DNA of 42,152 bases from Paraburkholderia sp. BL25I1N1 (GTDB lineage Bacteria; Pseudomonadota; Gammaproteobacteria; Burkholderiales; Burkholderiaceae). The notes under the pieces were generated by a model that saw only the letters and a list, made by a program, of their open reading frames with translations, was not told the DNA's origin and ran no database searches. The position numbers and the translations under genes are program-made. Shown in pieces: positions 1 through 8,620 of the stretch. The stretch is from positions 1 to 42,152 of the forward strand of contig NZ_PVZB01000043.1 in the NCBI RefSeq assembly GCF_003002025.1, written 5' to 3'. The stretch's first letter is position 1. Each line of letters opens with the position of its first letter.

Positions 1-779
1 ACGTCGAGGTTCTTCTTCTCGTTCCAGCCGCCGATGTTGTACGTCTCACCCGGCGTGCCGCGCGCGAGTACTTCGCGGATCGCGCTGCAATGGTCACCGA
101 CATACAGCCAGTCGCGCACGTTCTGACCGTCGCCATACACCGGCAGCGGCTTGCCGCCGAGCGCGTTGGCGATCATCAGCGGAATCAGTTTTTCGGGAAA
201 CTGGTAGGGACCGTAGTTGTTCGAGCAGTTCGTAGTGAGCACCGGCAGGCCATACGTATGATGGTAGGCGCGCACCAGATGATCGGAACCTGCCTTCGTA
301 GCCGAGTAGGGACTGTTCGGCGCGTACGGCGTGGTCTCGGAGAATTGCGGATCGGTCGCGGAGAGCGAGCCGAATACTTCATCGGTCGAGACGTGCAGGA
401 AGCGGAACGCGGCCTTGTCGGCCTCGCCGAGCGCAGTCCAGTACTGACGGGCCGCTTCCAGCAGCGTAAAGGTACCCACCACGTTCGTTTGCACGAAATC
501 AGCCGGGCCATGAATCGAACGGTCCACGTGGCTCTCGGCGGCAAAGTGCAATACGGCACGTGGCTTGTGCTCGGTGAAGAGCGCGTCGAGCGCGGCGCGA
601 TCGCAGATATCCGCGCGCACGAAAATGTGCTTCGGATTGTTTTGTTGCGACTTGAGCGTACCCAGATTGCCGGCGTACGTCAGCTTGTCCACGTTCAGTA
701 CCGCTTCGTCCGACGCATTGAGCCAGTCGAGCACGAAATTGGCGCCGATAAAACCGGCGCCGCCCGTTACCAGAATCAT
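1..779 (-). CDS. rmlB: dTDP-glucose 4,6-dehydratase, 3' end missing
   Basis: Converts dTDP-D-glucose to dTDP-4-keto-6-deoxy-D-glucose, the second step of dTDP-L-rhamnose synthesis, in the cytoplasm. The reading frame starts at ATG 779 and runs off the left edge with about 259 codons visible of a usual 350 or so. The N-terminus MILVTGGAGFIG is the NAD-binding glycine-rich Rossmann motif. The short-chain dehydrogenase signatures STDEVFG and YSATK are present, as are NCSNNYGPYQFPEKLIP and VYGDGQNVRDWLYV, all diagnostic of RmlB. It lies downstream of the rmd-like gene on the same strand. In Burkholderia pseudomallei the O-polysaccharide cluster begins next to apaH, so this is probably the first part of such a cluster, with rmlA, rmlC and rmlD expected beyond the edge. 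Confidence 0.95.
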   Translation of the reverse strand, partial: MILVTGGAGFIGANFVLDWLNASDEAVLNVDKLTYAGNLGTLKSQQNNPKHIFVRADICDRAALDALFTEHKPRAVLHFAAESHVDRSIHGPADFVQTNVVGTFTLLEAARQYWTALGEADKAAFRFLHVSTDEVFGSLSATDPQFSETTPYAPNSPYSATKAGSDHLVRAYHHTYGLPVLTTNCSNNYGPYQFPEKLIPLMIANALGGKPLPVYGDGQNVRDWLYVGDHCSAIREVLARGTPGETYNIGGWNEKKNLD

Positions 780-1245
780 GAAATTCCCTTCCAGATGATG
801 GTGGCAGGTCAAAGTAAATGGACCAACCTGCTACCACGCGTTGTGGTGTCGTAATCTTGTCGACGCCCGCCGCCGCCCGCGCTCTGCGGACGGACGCTCA
901 AACGCCAATCTTATGAAGCCCCGATTATAAAGCCGCCCAAGGCAAAAACTAGAACCCTAACAACTTGAAACAGCTTGACAAGTTTGGTTTCCATCAGCTA
1001 ATTCGGCCGTCACTTTCATGTCGCATGTCGCTGTGAGCGGTCGCAAGCATGATGGAACGCCGCGCGGATGAAACGGCTAGCGGTCTGATTCAGCGTCATG
1101 CACTCGGAAAAACGGTAGCAAACGCCGCATACGTCTGATCAAATCAGCCTGCAATGCGGCGCATTGTGATTGTTTATACGCGAACGAAAAGTCGCGCGTC
1201 ACCATGCCCCAAATAGATGGCGGATCGCCGCGTAAATGCGGCCGA
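780..1245. other. non-coding gap between rmlB and the rmd-like gene
   Basis: This 466-bp stretch holds no convincing gene. A perfect -10 hexamer TATAAT reads on the minus strand at 929-924, about 145 nt before the rmlB start, but the -35 position (about 947-952) is poor. The gap probably carries the promoter and leader of the rml operon. No JUMPstart/ops-like element was seen. A short dyad CTGAT-CAA-ATCAG lies near 1134. Confidence 0.4.
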
Positions 1246-2157
1246 TTATGCCGCCAGCATCCAGCGCAGCGTATCCATGAACGGAATCGCCTCGACTTTC
1301 GGCACGAGCGTGCGCAGTTTGGCGGGCGAACCGGCCAGCATCTTCACATCGGTTTGCCGCACGAAGGCGGGATTGATCTGAATCTCGAGTTCATGCCCGG
1401 TCAGATCACTCGCCGCAGAAAGGATTTCGCGCAATGTAAAGGGCGTGCCGGTGCAGACATTCACCGTTTCCGAGGCGGCCTCGGAGTCGAGCAAGGCTTC
1501 ATAAGCGCTTGCCACGTAGCGCACGTCGGAGAAATCGCGCGCTACGTCGATATTGCCGAGTTCGATCGACGGTTCGCGGCGCGCAAAGTGCTCGACGATC
1601 TTGGGCACGAGGAAGTTGGATGCCTGGCCGCGGCCGGTATAGTTGAACGGCCGCACGATCAGAATCGGCAGGCGGTCGAACCAGGTCCGCACCATCGTTT
1701 CCATCGCTGCCTTGCTGGCCGCGTAGTGATTGACCGGCGTGACCGGAAAGCTCTCGTCGATCGCTGCGCTCGTCACGTTGCCGTACACGTTCGCGCTGCT
1801 CGCGATCAGCAGCTTGCGCGGCGTATGACCGACGGCGGCGCACGCCTCCAACAGGTTCAGCGTGCCGATCACGTTGACGCGGTAAAAGTCGAGCGGATCG
1901 TTATGGCCTACGAAGCTGATCGCAGCGAGGTGGACGATGTAGTCGGGCCGCGCGATTTCGATCACGCGCCGGCAGGCGTCCGGCGACGTGATGTCGAGCC
2001 GCAGGCGCGTCGGCGTTTCCGCCTCATCGCGCCCCGCGACCGTTTCGATCACGGTGTGGCCGCGTCCGAGCAGGTTGTCGACCAGATAGCGGCCAGTGAA
2101 GCCGCTCGCCCCGGTGACGAGCGTACGAATAGGTTGCTCTGCATGAAAAGACGACAT
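1246..2157 (-). CDS. NAD(P)-dependent epimerase/dehydratase, probable GDP-6-deoxy-D-mannose reductase
   Basis: Extended short-chain dehydrogenase of 303 residues. It most resembles RMD, which reduces GDP-4-keto-6-deoxy-mannose to GDP-D-rhamnose for O-antigen. The N-terminus has the Rossmann motif TGASGFTG. The catalytic Ser/Tyr/Lys region appears as SSANVYG and YAASK. The later stretch DVARDFSDVRYVASAY followed by NVCTGTPFTLREIL is typical of RMD enzymes. The start at 2157 (MSSFHAEQ) is chosen because GGAG lies 6 nt upstream; an in-frame ATG at 2196 would add 13 residues but has no such site. It is transcribed towards rmlB and diverges from apaH. The exact sugar nucleotide is inferred; another epimerase/reductase specificity is possible. 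Confidence 0.72.
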   Translation of the reverse strand: MSSFHAEQPIRTLVTGASGFTGRYLVDNLLGRGHTVIETVAGRDEAETPTRLRLDITSPDACRRVIEIARPDYIVHLAAISFVGHNDPLDFYRVNVIGTLNLLEACAAVGHTPRKLLIASSANVYGNVTSAAIDESFPVTPVNHYAASKAAMETMVRTWFDRLPILIVRPFNYTGRGQASNFLVPKIVEHFARREPSIELGNIDVARDFSDVRYVASAYEALLDSEAASETVNVCTGTPFTLREILSAASDLTGHELEIQINPAFVRQTDVKMLAGSPAKLRTLVPKVEAIPFMDTLRWMLAA

Positions 2158-2351
2158 GCTTTCTCCGTTCATGAAAGTCATCCTGTTGTGTCGCAATATC
2201 TTGGGCGCCCTGCGCCGGGCCGCTTGCCAGCGGCGCCTTGGCCCGATACCAAGCCTTCAAACGGGCTATTATGTCACGCTAATATGTTGCATTGCCCAAC
2301 GCGGCACGCCGCGTGCGTAACAGCGTGTATCAAACCGCACTCATTTCCTCG

Positions 2352-3230
2352 ATGACACCCGCCACTACGTCTCCCGCGCTTTCCGATCCGCCCCTACTCC
2401 CGCTCGCCTTCGGCGATCTGCAAGGCTGCCGCACGCCGTTCCAGCAACTGCTGGCCAAGGCCGCGCCGCCAGCCGGCACGCCGCTGTGGTTCGCGGGCGA
2501 CCTGATCAACCGCGGCACCGAGTCGCTGGCCACGTTGCGCGACGTCATCGCGCTCGGCGAGCAGGCAGTGCCGGTGCTGGGCAATCACGATCTGCATCTG
2601 CTGTCGGTGTCGGCGGGGATTCGCAAGTCGAAGAAAGGCGACACGATCGACGAGATTCTCGCCGCGCCGGATTCCGCCGACCTGCTCGAGTGGATCCGCC
2701 ACCGTCCCATCGCGCACTTCGACAACGGCATGCTGATGGTCCACGCGGGCGTGCTGCCGCAGTGGGACGTGAATCTGACGCTCGAACTCGCCGACGAATT
2801 GCAGCGCGCCCTGCGTGCGCCGAACTGGAAGGAGACGCTCGCCGGTTTGTACGGCAACGAGCCGAACCGCTGGAAACCGGGACTGAAAGGCATCGAGCGG
2901 CTGCGTTTGACGTGCAGCGCGTTGACGCGCATCCGCTTCTGCACCGCCGAAGGCACCATGGATTTCAGCAGCAGCGGCGGCCTGAATGCGGCGCCGCCGG
3001 GTTGCATGCCGTGGTTCGATGTCCCAGCGCGCAAGACCGCCGATGTGACCGTGGTGTTCGGTCATTGGGCCGCGCTCGGGCTGATTCTGCGTGACAACCT
3101 GATAGGCCTCGATTCAGGCTGCGTGTGGGGCGAACAACTGTCCGCCGTGCGTCTCGCGCAACAGCCCGCGGAGCGTACGCTGACACAGGTCGAGTGCGAG
3201 AACTGCCGCGCTGCGGCCGGCGGCAATTAA
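2352..3230 (+). CDS. apaH: bis(5'-nucleosyl)-tetraphosphatase, symmetrical
   Basis: Metallophosphatase that splits diadenosine tetraphosphate into two ADP, keeping the alarmone low and, in enterobacteria, also decapping RNA. The 292-residue frame shows the phosphoesterase blocks in order: GDLQGC (21-26), GDLINRG (50-56), GNHD (77-80), a VHAG block and FGHW near residue 237. GDLQG in place of the textbook GDVHG is, from memory, usual in Burkholderia ApaH. ATG 2352 is preferred over an upstream in-frame ATG at 2292 because known homologues begin shortly before the first metal motif; no strong ribosome site marks either. It faces the deoxysugar genes divergently and plsC convergently. In B. pseudomallei apaH flanks the O-antigen cluster. 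Confidence 0.93.
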   Translation: MTPATTSPALSDPPLLPLAFGDLQGCRTPFQQLLAKAAPPAGTPLWFAGDLINRGTESLATLRDVIALGEQAVPVLGNHDLHLLSVSAGIRKSKKGDTIDEILAAPDSADLLEWIRHRPIAHFDNGMLMVHAGVLPQWDVNLTLELADELQRALRAPNWKETLAGLYGNEPNRWKPGLKGIERLRLTCSALTRIRFCTAEGTMDFSSSGGLNAAPPGCMPWFDVPARKTADVTVVFGHWAALGLILRDNLIGLDSGCVWGEQLSAVRLAQQPAERTLTQVECENCRAAAGGN

Positions 3231-3279
3231 GCCGCCACGGCGACCCGGTCACATGTCGGGATCGACCATAGGTCGAAAT

Positions 3280-4137
3280 TCAGGCCGAACGCCCTGACCG
3301 GTCGACCTGATCGACCGGTTCTTCAACCGGTTCTTCAATCAGCTTTGCCGCTGCGGCAGACGTAGCGGGCCGCTCCGCCATCACCGCGCCCGTCATCGCG
3401 GCGCCGCTTTGCATCTCCCGCAATGCGGCGGCGATCACGCCTTCCGCTTCCGCCGCCAATGTGCGCCGGTCGGCGCCCGGCGCGAGCGGTGCGCAGACAT
3501 AGATATGCGCGGTGAGCGGTCCGCCGCCCAGCAGCAGATTCAGCGAATCGGCGAGCGACAGATCGTCGATATAGGCGGGCGCCGTGGATTGCCGGCCCTG
3601 CGCGTCCTCATACATTATGCACAGCGGCTGCACCGGCGCCGACGCCGACACGGCCGCCTGAAACATGTTCGCGTGAAACGGCAGCAGCCCAAGCCCATTG
3701 GAGGTGGTGCCTTCGGGAAACACGCACATCAGTTCGCCCGCGCTTAGGCGGTCGGACAGTTCATGCATGATCCGCCTGGCGTCGCTGCGCTTTTCGCGCT
3801 GAATGAACACCGTGTCCAGTTGCTGCGCGAGCCAGCCGACCACCGGCCATTGCCGGATCTCGGCCTTCGAGACAAACGGCGTGGGCCGCCACGCGTTGAT
3901 CACGTAGATGTCGATCCACGAAATGTGGTTGGCGACCACCAGCGCGCCGCGATCGAGCCGCGCGCTGTCGTTATGCACGACGAGCCGCATACCGCACAGG
4001 CGCAGCATCTTCAGCGACCATTCGCGATTGAGCGTGTGACGCACCTCGGCGCTGGCTTTGGGAAAGCGCGTCGCCACGATCCACATGCCGTGCAGCAGAT
4101 GAACGACGAGACGGGCCTTGCGTAACGCGAGCTTCAT
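3280..4137 (-). CDS. plsC: 1-acyl-sn-glycerol-3-phosphate acyltransferase family protein
   Basis: Membrane-bound acyltransferase that adds the second acyl chain to lysophosphatidic acid in phospholipid synthesis. The acceptor motif NHISWID (H71, D76) and the phosphate-binding motif FPEGTTS (140-146) are intact, with FIQR and PLCIMY blocks around them. A hydrophobic N-terminal stretch follows the first basic residues. The start MKLALRKARLVVHLLHG at 4137 fits homologues; an open extension to 4254 runs into the upstream gene and is unlikely. The C-terminal tail is low-complexity, with EEPV repeated twice (direct DNA repeat near 3319-3342). It is the last gene of the minus-strand run, 73 nt after the preceding stop, and converges with apaH. 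Confidence 0.88.
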   Translation of the reverse strand: MKLALRKARLVVHLLHGMWIVATRFPKASAEVRHTLNREWSLKMLRLCGMRLVVHNDSARLDRGALVVANHISWIDIYVINAWRPTPFVSKAEIRQWPVVGWLAQQLDTVFIQREKRSDARRIMHELSDRLSAGELMCVFPEGTTSNGLGLLPFHANMFQAAVSASAPVQPLCIMYEDAQGRQSTAPAYIDDLSLADSLNLLLGGGPLTAHIYVCAPLAPGADRRTLAAEAEGVIAAALREMQSGAAMTGAVMAERPATSAAAAKLIEEPVEEPVDQVDRSGRSA

Positions 4138-4210
4138 GGTCGGAGCGTTCCTGATTGGGCCAGCGAGCCGGCCTATGAGCGGGACAATGAACGTGGCAGC
4201 ATCGCGGCTA

Positions 4211-5491
4211 TCAACGCTGTTCGAATGCGACATGCCCGGACACGATGGTCGCACGCACGCGCGCCGGCAGTTCGTAACCGAGGAACGGCGTGTTATGCCC
4301 TTGGCTCTTCAGCGCACGCGGCTCGACGCGCCAATGCGCGTTGCGGTCGAACACGCAGAGATCGGCCACGCCGCCCACGGCGATACGGCCGGCCGCGTCC
4401 AGTTTGAGCACGTTGGCCGGCGCCGTGGTGATGCGGTTCAGCGCCTTCGCGAGCGGCACGCGTGCTTCGTCGGCCCACTTCACCGTCAGCGACAGGAACA
4501 GCTCCAGCCCGGTCGCACCGGGGGTAGCCTCGGCGAACGGCAGCAGCTTTTCGTCGTCGTCGACCGGCGTGTGGTCGGAGCAGATCGCGTCGATCGTGCC
4601 GTCGACCAGGCCCGCGCGAATCGCTTCACGATCGCGCTGTTGACGCAGCGGCGGATCGAGGCGGAACTGCGCGTCGAAATAGCCGATGTCGAGGTCGATC
4701 AGATGCACGTGATTCACGGTGACGTCGCACGACACCGGCAAGCCTTCAGCCTTCGCCGCGCGCATCAACGCAATGCCCGCCGCCGCCGACACGTGCGACA
4801 GATGCACCCTCGCGCCGGTCACGCGCACCAGTTCGAAGATGGTGTGCAGCGCGATGGTTTCCGCCGACACCGGCACGCCCGAGAGCCCCAGCCGCGACGC
4901 CAGCGCGCCGCTCGCGGCCACGCCGCCTTTGCCGAGATAGGCGTCCACGGGACGCAGCCACACGGTATAGCCGTAGGTGTTCGCGTATTGCAGCGCGCGC
5001 ATCAGCACCTGCGTATCGACCACCGGCACGTCGGCCTGCGAAAAGCCGATGCAGCCCGCTTCGGTCAACTCGACCATCTCCGTGATGACCTGCCCCTTGA
5101 GGCCGACCGTCAGCGCGCCGAGCGGATAGACATGCGCCTGGTCCAGATTGCGCGCGCGGAACTTGAGCATCTCGACGAGGCCCGGTTCATCGAGCGTCGG
5201 ATCGGTGTCCGGCGGGCAGACGAGGCTCGTCACGCCGCCCGCGAGCGCGGCGGCCATTTCGGATTCGAGCGTCGCCTTGTGTTCGTAGCCCGGCTCGCGC
5301 AACCGCGCCGATAGGTCGACCAGACCGGGCGCGACGCAGAGACCTTGGGCGTCGATCGTCTTCTCCGGGTGGAAATCCGCGGGCGCGTGGCCGATGGCGG
5401 CGATCTTGCCCGCAGCGATAAAAATGTCCTGCTGCTGTTCGGTGCCCGCTACCGGATCGATCAGCGTGCCGCCTTGAATATGAATCTTCAT
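4211..5491 (-). CDS. pyrX: dihydroorotase-like protein without metal ligands (PyrX/PyrC' type)
   Basis: A 426-residue class I dihydroorotase homologue that appears non-catalytic. The canonical DxHxH metal motif reads DLSAR (59-63), with both histidines gone. The position of the carboxylated lysine, in the usual TKG, is TVG (V129). The EDH-type histidine block reads WLRPVD (R180). HLSHVS (230-235) and SDHTP (306-310) remain. In Pseudomonas and Burkholderia such inactive homologues lie beside pyrB and assemble with aspartate transcarbamoylase as a structural subunit. The position here, 94 nt after pyrB on the same strand, matches that. An active dihydroorotase must then be encoded elsewhere. 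Simple annotation as pyrC would probably be functionally wrong. Confidence 0.88.
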   Translation of the reverse strand: MKIHIQGGTLIDPVAGTEQQQDIFIAAGKIAAIGHAPADFHPEKTIDAQGLCVAPGLVDLSARLREPGYEHKATLESEMAAALAGGVTSLVCPPDTDPTLDEPGLVEMLKFRARNLDQAHVYPLGALTVGLKGQVITEMVELTEAGCIGFSQADVPVVDTQVLMRALQYANTYGYTVWLRPVDAYLGKGGVAASGALASRLGLSGVPVSAETIALHTIFELVRVTGARVHLSHVSAAAGIALMRAAKAEGLPVSCDVTVNHVHLIDLDIGYFDAQFRLDPPLRQQRDREAIRAGLVDGTIDAICSDHTPVDDDEKLLPFAEATPGATGLELFLSLTVKWADEARVPLAKALNRITTAPANVLKLDAAGRIAVGGVADLCVFDRNAHWRVEPRALKSQGHNTPFLGYELPARVRATIVSGHVAFEQR

Positions 5492-5585
5492 GCGCTGCCT
5501 TATATTCAGCTGAGTTCAGCTAATTCCGCGTTACGTGTCGCGGGTTCGTACTGTGCGTGAGTGACGCGGCTCCGCATCTGCGGAA

Positions 5586-6611
5586 TCAATCGTGATTGCC
5601 CGCGACAATTCCCATCACCGCCATGCGCACCGCGATACCGAAAGTCACCTGATTCAGAATCACCGATTGCGGACCGTCGGCCACTTGCGAATCGATTTCG
5701 ACGCCGCGATTCATCGGGCCGGGGTGCATCACGATCGCGTCGGGCGCGGCGAGCGCGAGACGCTCGGGCGTCAAGCCCCAGCTCTTGAAATACTCCTGCG
5801 CCGACGGCAGCAACGCGCCGCTCATCCGTTCGTTCTGCAGACGCAGCATGATGATCACGTCGACGTCCTTCAGGCCTTCGTCGAGGTTGTGAAACACGCG
5901 TACGCCCATTTGTTCAAGGCCGCCCGGCAACAGCGTGCGCGGACCGATCGCGCGCACTTCCGGCACGCCGAGCGTGGTCAGCGCGTGAATGTCCGAGCGC
6001 GCGACGCGCGAATGCAGAATGTCGCCGACAATCGCCACGCGCAACTTCGTGAAGTCCTTCTTGTAGTGGCGGATGGTGTACATGTCGAGCAGCCCCTGCG
6101 TGGGGTGCGCATGACGGCCGTCGCCGGCATTGATCACGTGCACGTGCGGCGCGCAATGCTGGGCGATCAGGTACGGCGCGCCGCTCGATGCATGGCGCAC
6201 GACGAACATATCGGCATGCATCGCCGAGAGGTTGTTGATCGTGTCGAGCAGCGACTCGCCCTTGCTGGTCGACGACGCGTTGATATTCAAATTCAGCACG
6301 TCAGCCGACAGACGCGTCGCGGCGATCTCGAAGGTGGTGCGGGTGCGCGTCGAGTTCTCGAAGAACAGGTTGAACACCGACTTGCCGCGCAACAGCGGCA
6401 CCTTCTTCACTTCGCGATCGGTCACGCTGACGAACTGATCGGCGGTGTCGAGAATGTGATTGACGATCGCCTTCGGCAAGCCCTCGATCGACAACAGATG
6501 TTTGAGCTCGCCGTTTTTCGTGAGCTGTGGGTTGCCCTTGAGGAAGCCGTAACGGAAGCGCTCGGTGGCGCTGTCGGCGGAATCCTTGGGGGCCTGGGTG
6601 GCGGTGGTCAT
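5586..6611 (-). CDS. pyrB: aspartate carbamoyltransferase catalytic subunit
   Basis: Joins carbamoyl phosphate and aspartate, the committed step of pyrimidine synthesis. The 341-residue protein carries the carbamoyl-phosphate loop FENSTRTRTTFE, the second loop STSKGES, HPTQGLLDM and the C-terminal HPGPMNRG block. An N-terminal extension of about 25 residues precedes the conserved domain; long N-termini are seen in the class A enzymes that bind a dihydroorotase-like partner. It sits between pyrR and the pseudo-dihydroorotase on the same strand, 194 nt after pyrR, giving the order pyrR-pyrB-pyrX known from pseudomonads. No pyrI gene is present. Confidence 0.96.
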   Translation of the reverse strand: MTTATQAPKDSADSATERFRYGFLKGNPQLTKNGELKHLLSIEGLPKAIVNHILDTADQFVSVTDREVKKVPLLRGKSVFNLFFENSTRTRTTFEIAATRLSADVLNLNINASSTSKGESLLDTINNLSAMHADMFVVRHASSGAPYLIAQHCAPHVHVINAGDGRHAHPTQGLLDMYTIRHYKKDFTKLRVAIVGDILHSRVARSDIHALTTLGVPEVRAIGPRTLLPGGLEQMGVRVFHNLDEGLKDVDVIIMLRLQNERMSGALLPSAQEYFKSWGLTPERLALAAPDAIVMHPGPMNRGVEIDSQVADGPQSVILNQVTFGIAVRMAVMGIVAGNHD

Positions 6612-6805
6612 GATGTACCTGCTTCAAATACGGACTTCAACGTGATCGGTGTCGATGCGGACCGCGTGTGACGATGCCGGGCCGGCTTTCGCGCGTTTAG
6701 CTGCGGCGAACGGCTCGATAAATCTCTCTTGCGTGGCCTGTGATGGCTCGATGCCATGCGCCGATTGCGACGGAACCGCTGCGCGCCTCGCACATCGCGC
6801 CCTGT

Positions 6806-7357
6806 TCAATCGACGCGTGCTTCAGTGTGAAAAGTGAAACGCTGCGCGGATGCGCCGCCTGCTTCGTCGCGCTCCGTGCGGGCCAGCACGAGCGTGGCGT
6901 CGGCGGGAATGTCCACCACGCCGCCGACAAAGCGTGCCGCAACCGGCAATTCACGTCCACCGCGATCGGCCAGCACCGCCAGTTCGACTGATGCCGGGCG
7001 GCCGTAGTCGTACAGTTCGTTGAGCGCCGCGCGAATCGTGCGGCCGGTGTAGAGAACGTCGTCGACCAGCACGATACGGCGGCCGTCGACCGAAAACGGC
7101 AGCGAGGTCGGGCTTGCCTGCGAGTGCAGCCCTTTTTTTGCGTAATCGTCGCGATGCAGCGCGACGTTCACCACGCCGAAACTCGGCAGGTTCAGGTCGC
7201 GCGCCAGCCGTTCGGCAAGCCACGCGCCGCCGCTGTAGATGCCGGCCAGCACGGCGCCCTCGGCGCCGTCTTTTCCGGCGCCGAGCTGGTCGCCATACAC
7301 CGCGCGAATCTGCTCGAGCAACGCGCGATAAAGCGCTTCGGCGTCAATGGAACTCAT
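6806..7357 (-). CDS. pyrR: bifunctional pyrimidine operon regulator/uracil phosphoribosyltransferase family protein
   Basis: Phosphoribosyltransferase-fold protein of 183 residues. The PRPP-binding signature is clear in IVLVDDVLYTGRTIRAAL, followed by ELAVLADRGGRELPV, a block typical of PyrR. In Bacillus PyrR attenuates pyr transcription by binding RNA; in proteobacteria its role next to pyrB is less settled. The ATG at 7357 lies inside the end of ruvX (14-nt overlap), so it is probably translated by coupling to ruvX. The 194-nt gap to pyrB could hold a regulated leader, but no PyrR-binding hairpin was identified by eye. Confidence 0.93.
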   Translation of the reverse strand: MSSIDAEALYRALLEQIRAVYGDQLGAGKDGAEGAVLAGIYSGGAWLAERLARDLNLPSFGVVNVALHRDDYAKKGLHSQASPTSLPFSVDGRRIVLVDDVLYTGRTIRAALNELYDYGRPASVELAVLADRGGRELPVAARFVGGVVDIPADATLVLARTERDEAGGASAQRFTFHTEARVD

Positions 7358-7784
7358 GATCGTCGGAAAGTCCGTCTAGATATTGCTGGAGGATGATGCT
7401 GGCGGCTTCGGCGTCGAGCATGTCGGCGCGGCCGTTGCCTGCGCGGATTTCCGCCTTCGCCTCGACCGACGAATAGCGTTCGTCGACCCACGTGACGGGC
7501 AGATTGAAGCGGCCATTCAGCTGATTGCCGAAGCGCTTCGCGAGTTGCGTCATTTCGTGCGGCGTGCCGTCCGGATGCAATGGCAAACCGACCACGAGCG
7601 CGTTCGGTTTCCATTCGGCGATCAGCTTGCCGACTGCCTCGAACCGATATTCGCGGCTGCGGTTCTGCACGATCACGAGCGGCCGCGCGCGACGCGTCAG
7701 CGAATTGCCGACCGCCACGCCGATGCGTTTTTCACCGTAGTCGAACGCAAGCAGCGTCGCCTCACGTCCGGCCGGCAGACTCAT
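7344..7784 (-). CDS. ruvX: Holliday junction resolvase-like protein RuvX/YqgF
   Basis: A 146-residue RNase H-fold nuclease of the YqgF family, linked to pre-16S rRNA 5'-end processing. Family motifs: AFDYGEKRIGVAVG at the N-terminus (first catalytic Asp), VVGLPLHPDGTPHEMT, TWVDERYSSVEA (second acidic site) and a C-terminal DAEAASIILQQYLD block. The start at 7784 is fixed by a 4-nt ATGA overlap with the stop of yqgE; the frame is open for 41 more codons upstream, but these lie inside yqgE. yqgE-ruvX-pyrR is a conserved proteobacterial order. Confidence 0.95.
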   Translation of the reverse strand: MSLPAGREATLLAFDYGEKRIGVAVGNSLTRRARPLVIVQNRSREYRFEAVGKLIAEWKPNALVVGLPLHPDGTPHEMTQLAKRFGNQLNGRFNLPVTWVDERYSSVEAKAEIRAGNGRADMLDAEAASIILQQYLDGLSDDHEFH

Positions 7785-8359
7785 GCGTGACCCGCCTCGC
7801 CAGACAGCATCGACAGGTTGATGCCGAGAAGAGCCAACGCGGCTTCGAGACGTTCTTCGGCAGGTACGTCGAAGATGATTTTCGGGTCGGCTTCGACCGT
7901 CAGCCAACCGTTTTTCGAAATCTCTTCTTCGAGCTGACCCGCGCCCCAGCCGGCATGGCCGAGCGTGAGGAGGAAACGCTCGGGACCCGTGCCGCTCGCC
8001 ACGGCTTCGAGCACGTCTTTCGACGTGGTCATCTCGAGACCGCCCGGCACCGACATGGACGACGTGTACGCGTTACCGTCTTTCGGATCGTGCAGCACGA
8101 AGCCGCGCTCGGTTTGCACCGGGCCGCCGAAATAAACGGGCACATGGAGAAGGGGTTCGATCTCGAGCTTGAGATCGATGCGACTGAAGAGCGCTTGCAG
8201 GTCGATATCGGTCGGCCGGTTGATCACGAGGCCGAGCGCACCGCGCTCGCTGTGATCGCAAAGGTAGACCACCGTTCCCGAAAACGTCGGATCCGCCATG
8301 TTCGGCATGGCGATCAGGAACTGGTTGGTCAGATTGATGCGATCGGTACTCTTGGACAT
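7781..8359 (-). CDS. yqgE: YqgE/AlgH family protein (UPF0301)
   Basis: A 192-residue member of the UPF0301 family; AlgH was first linked to alginate regulation in Pseudomonas, but the biochemical role is unknown. Family blocks seen are NQFLIAMPNMADPTFSGTVV, LGLVINRPT, VYFGGPVQTERGFVLH and LLTLGHAGWGAGQLEEEI. The start MSKSTDRINLTNQFL at 8359 matches the usual N-terminus; the frame upstream is open but not conserved. It ends with an ATGA overlap into ruvX. Confidence 0.95.
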   Translation of the reverse strand: MSKSTDRINLTNQFLIAMPNMADPTFSGTVVYLCDHSERGALGLVINRPTDIDLQALFSRIDLKLEIEPLLHVPVYFGGPVQTERGFVLHDPKDGNAYTSSMSVPGGLEMTTSKDVLEAVASGTGPERFLLTLGHAGWGAGQLEEEISKNGWLTVEADPKIIFDVPAEERLEAALALLGINLSMLSGEAGHA

Positions 8360-8620
8360 AGTTCGGATTTTAGCAAAGACGATGCAGGATGGCGGGGCTT
8401 TGAGCGTGGGACCGCGATGTGTGCCATGAAGCGTGCCGCGAGCCATCGACGGCGGATCAAGTTGCACTCTATCACGCACGCGGGCGCTCGCCACCGTGCA
8501 GGTTCCCGCTGTGTCGCGGCACGCGTGTTGCGTGGCGTGCGGCCACGTCGCTTCACCGCGGCCAGTGACGACCCGGTGACAGACGGACCGGCGCGCCCCA
8601 CGACCCGGTGCGCCGATGAC

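Noticed and set aside
90..854. Plus-strand frame over rmlB
   Set aside because: Antisense to a clearly recognised gene; composition rich in Arg and His as expected of a shadow.
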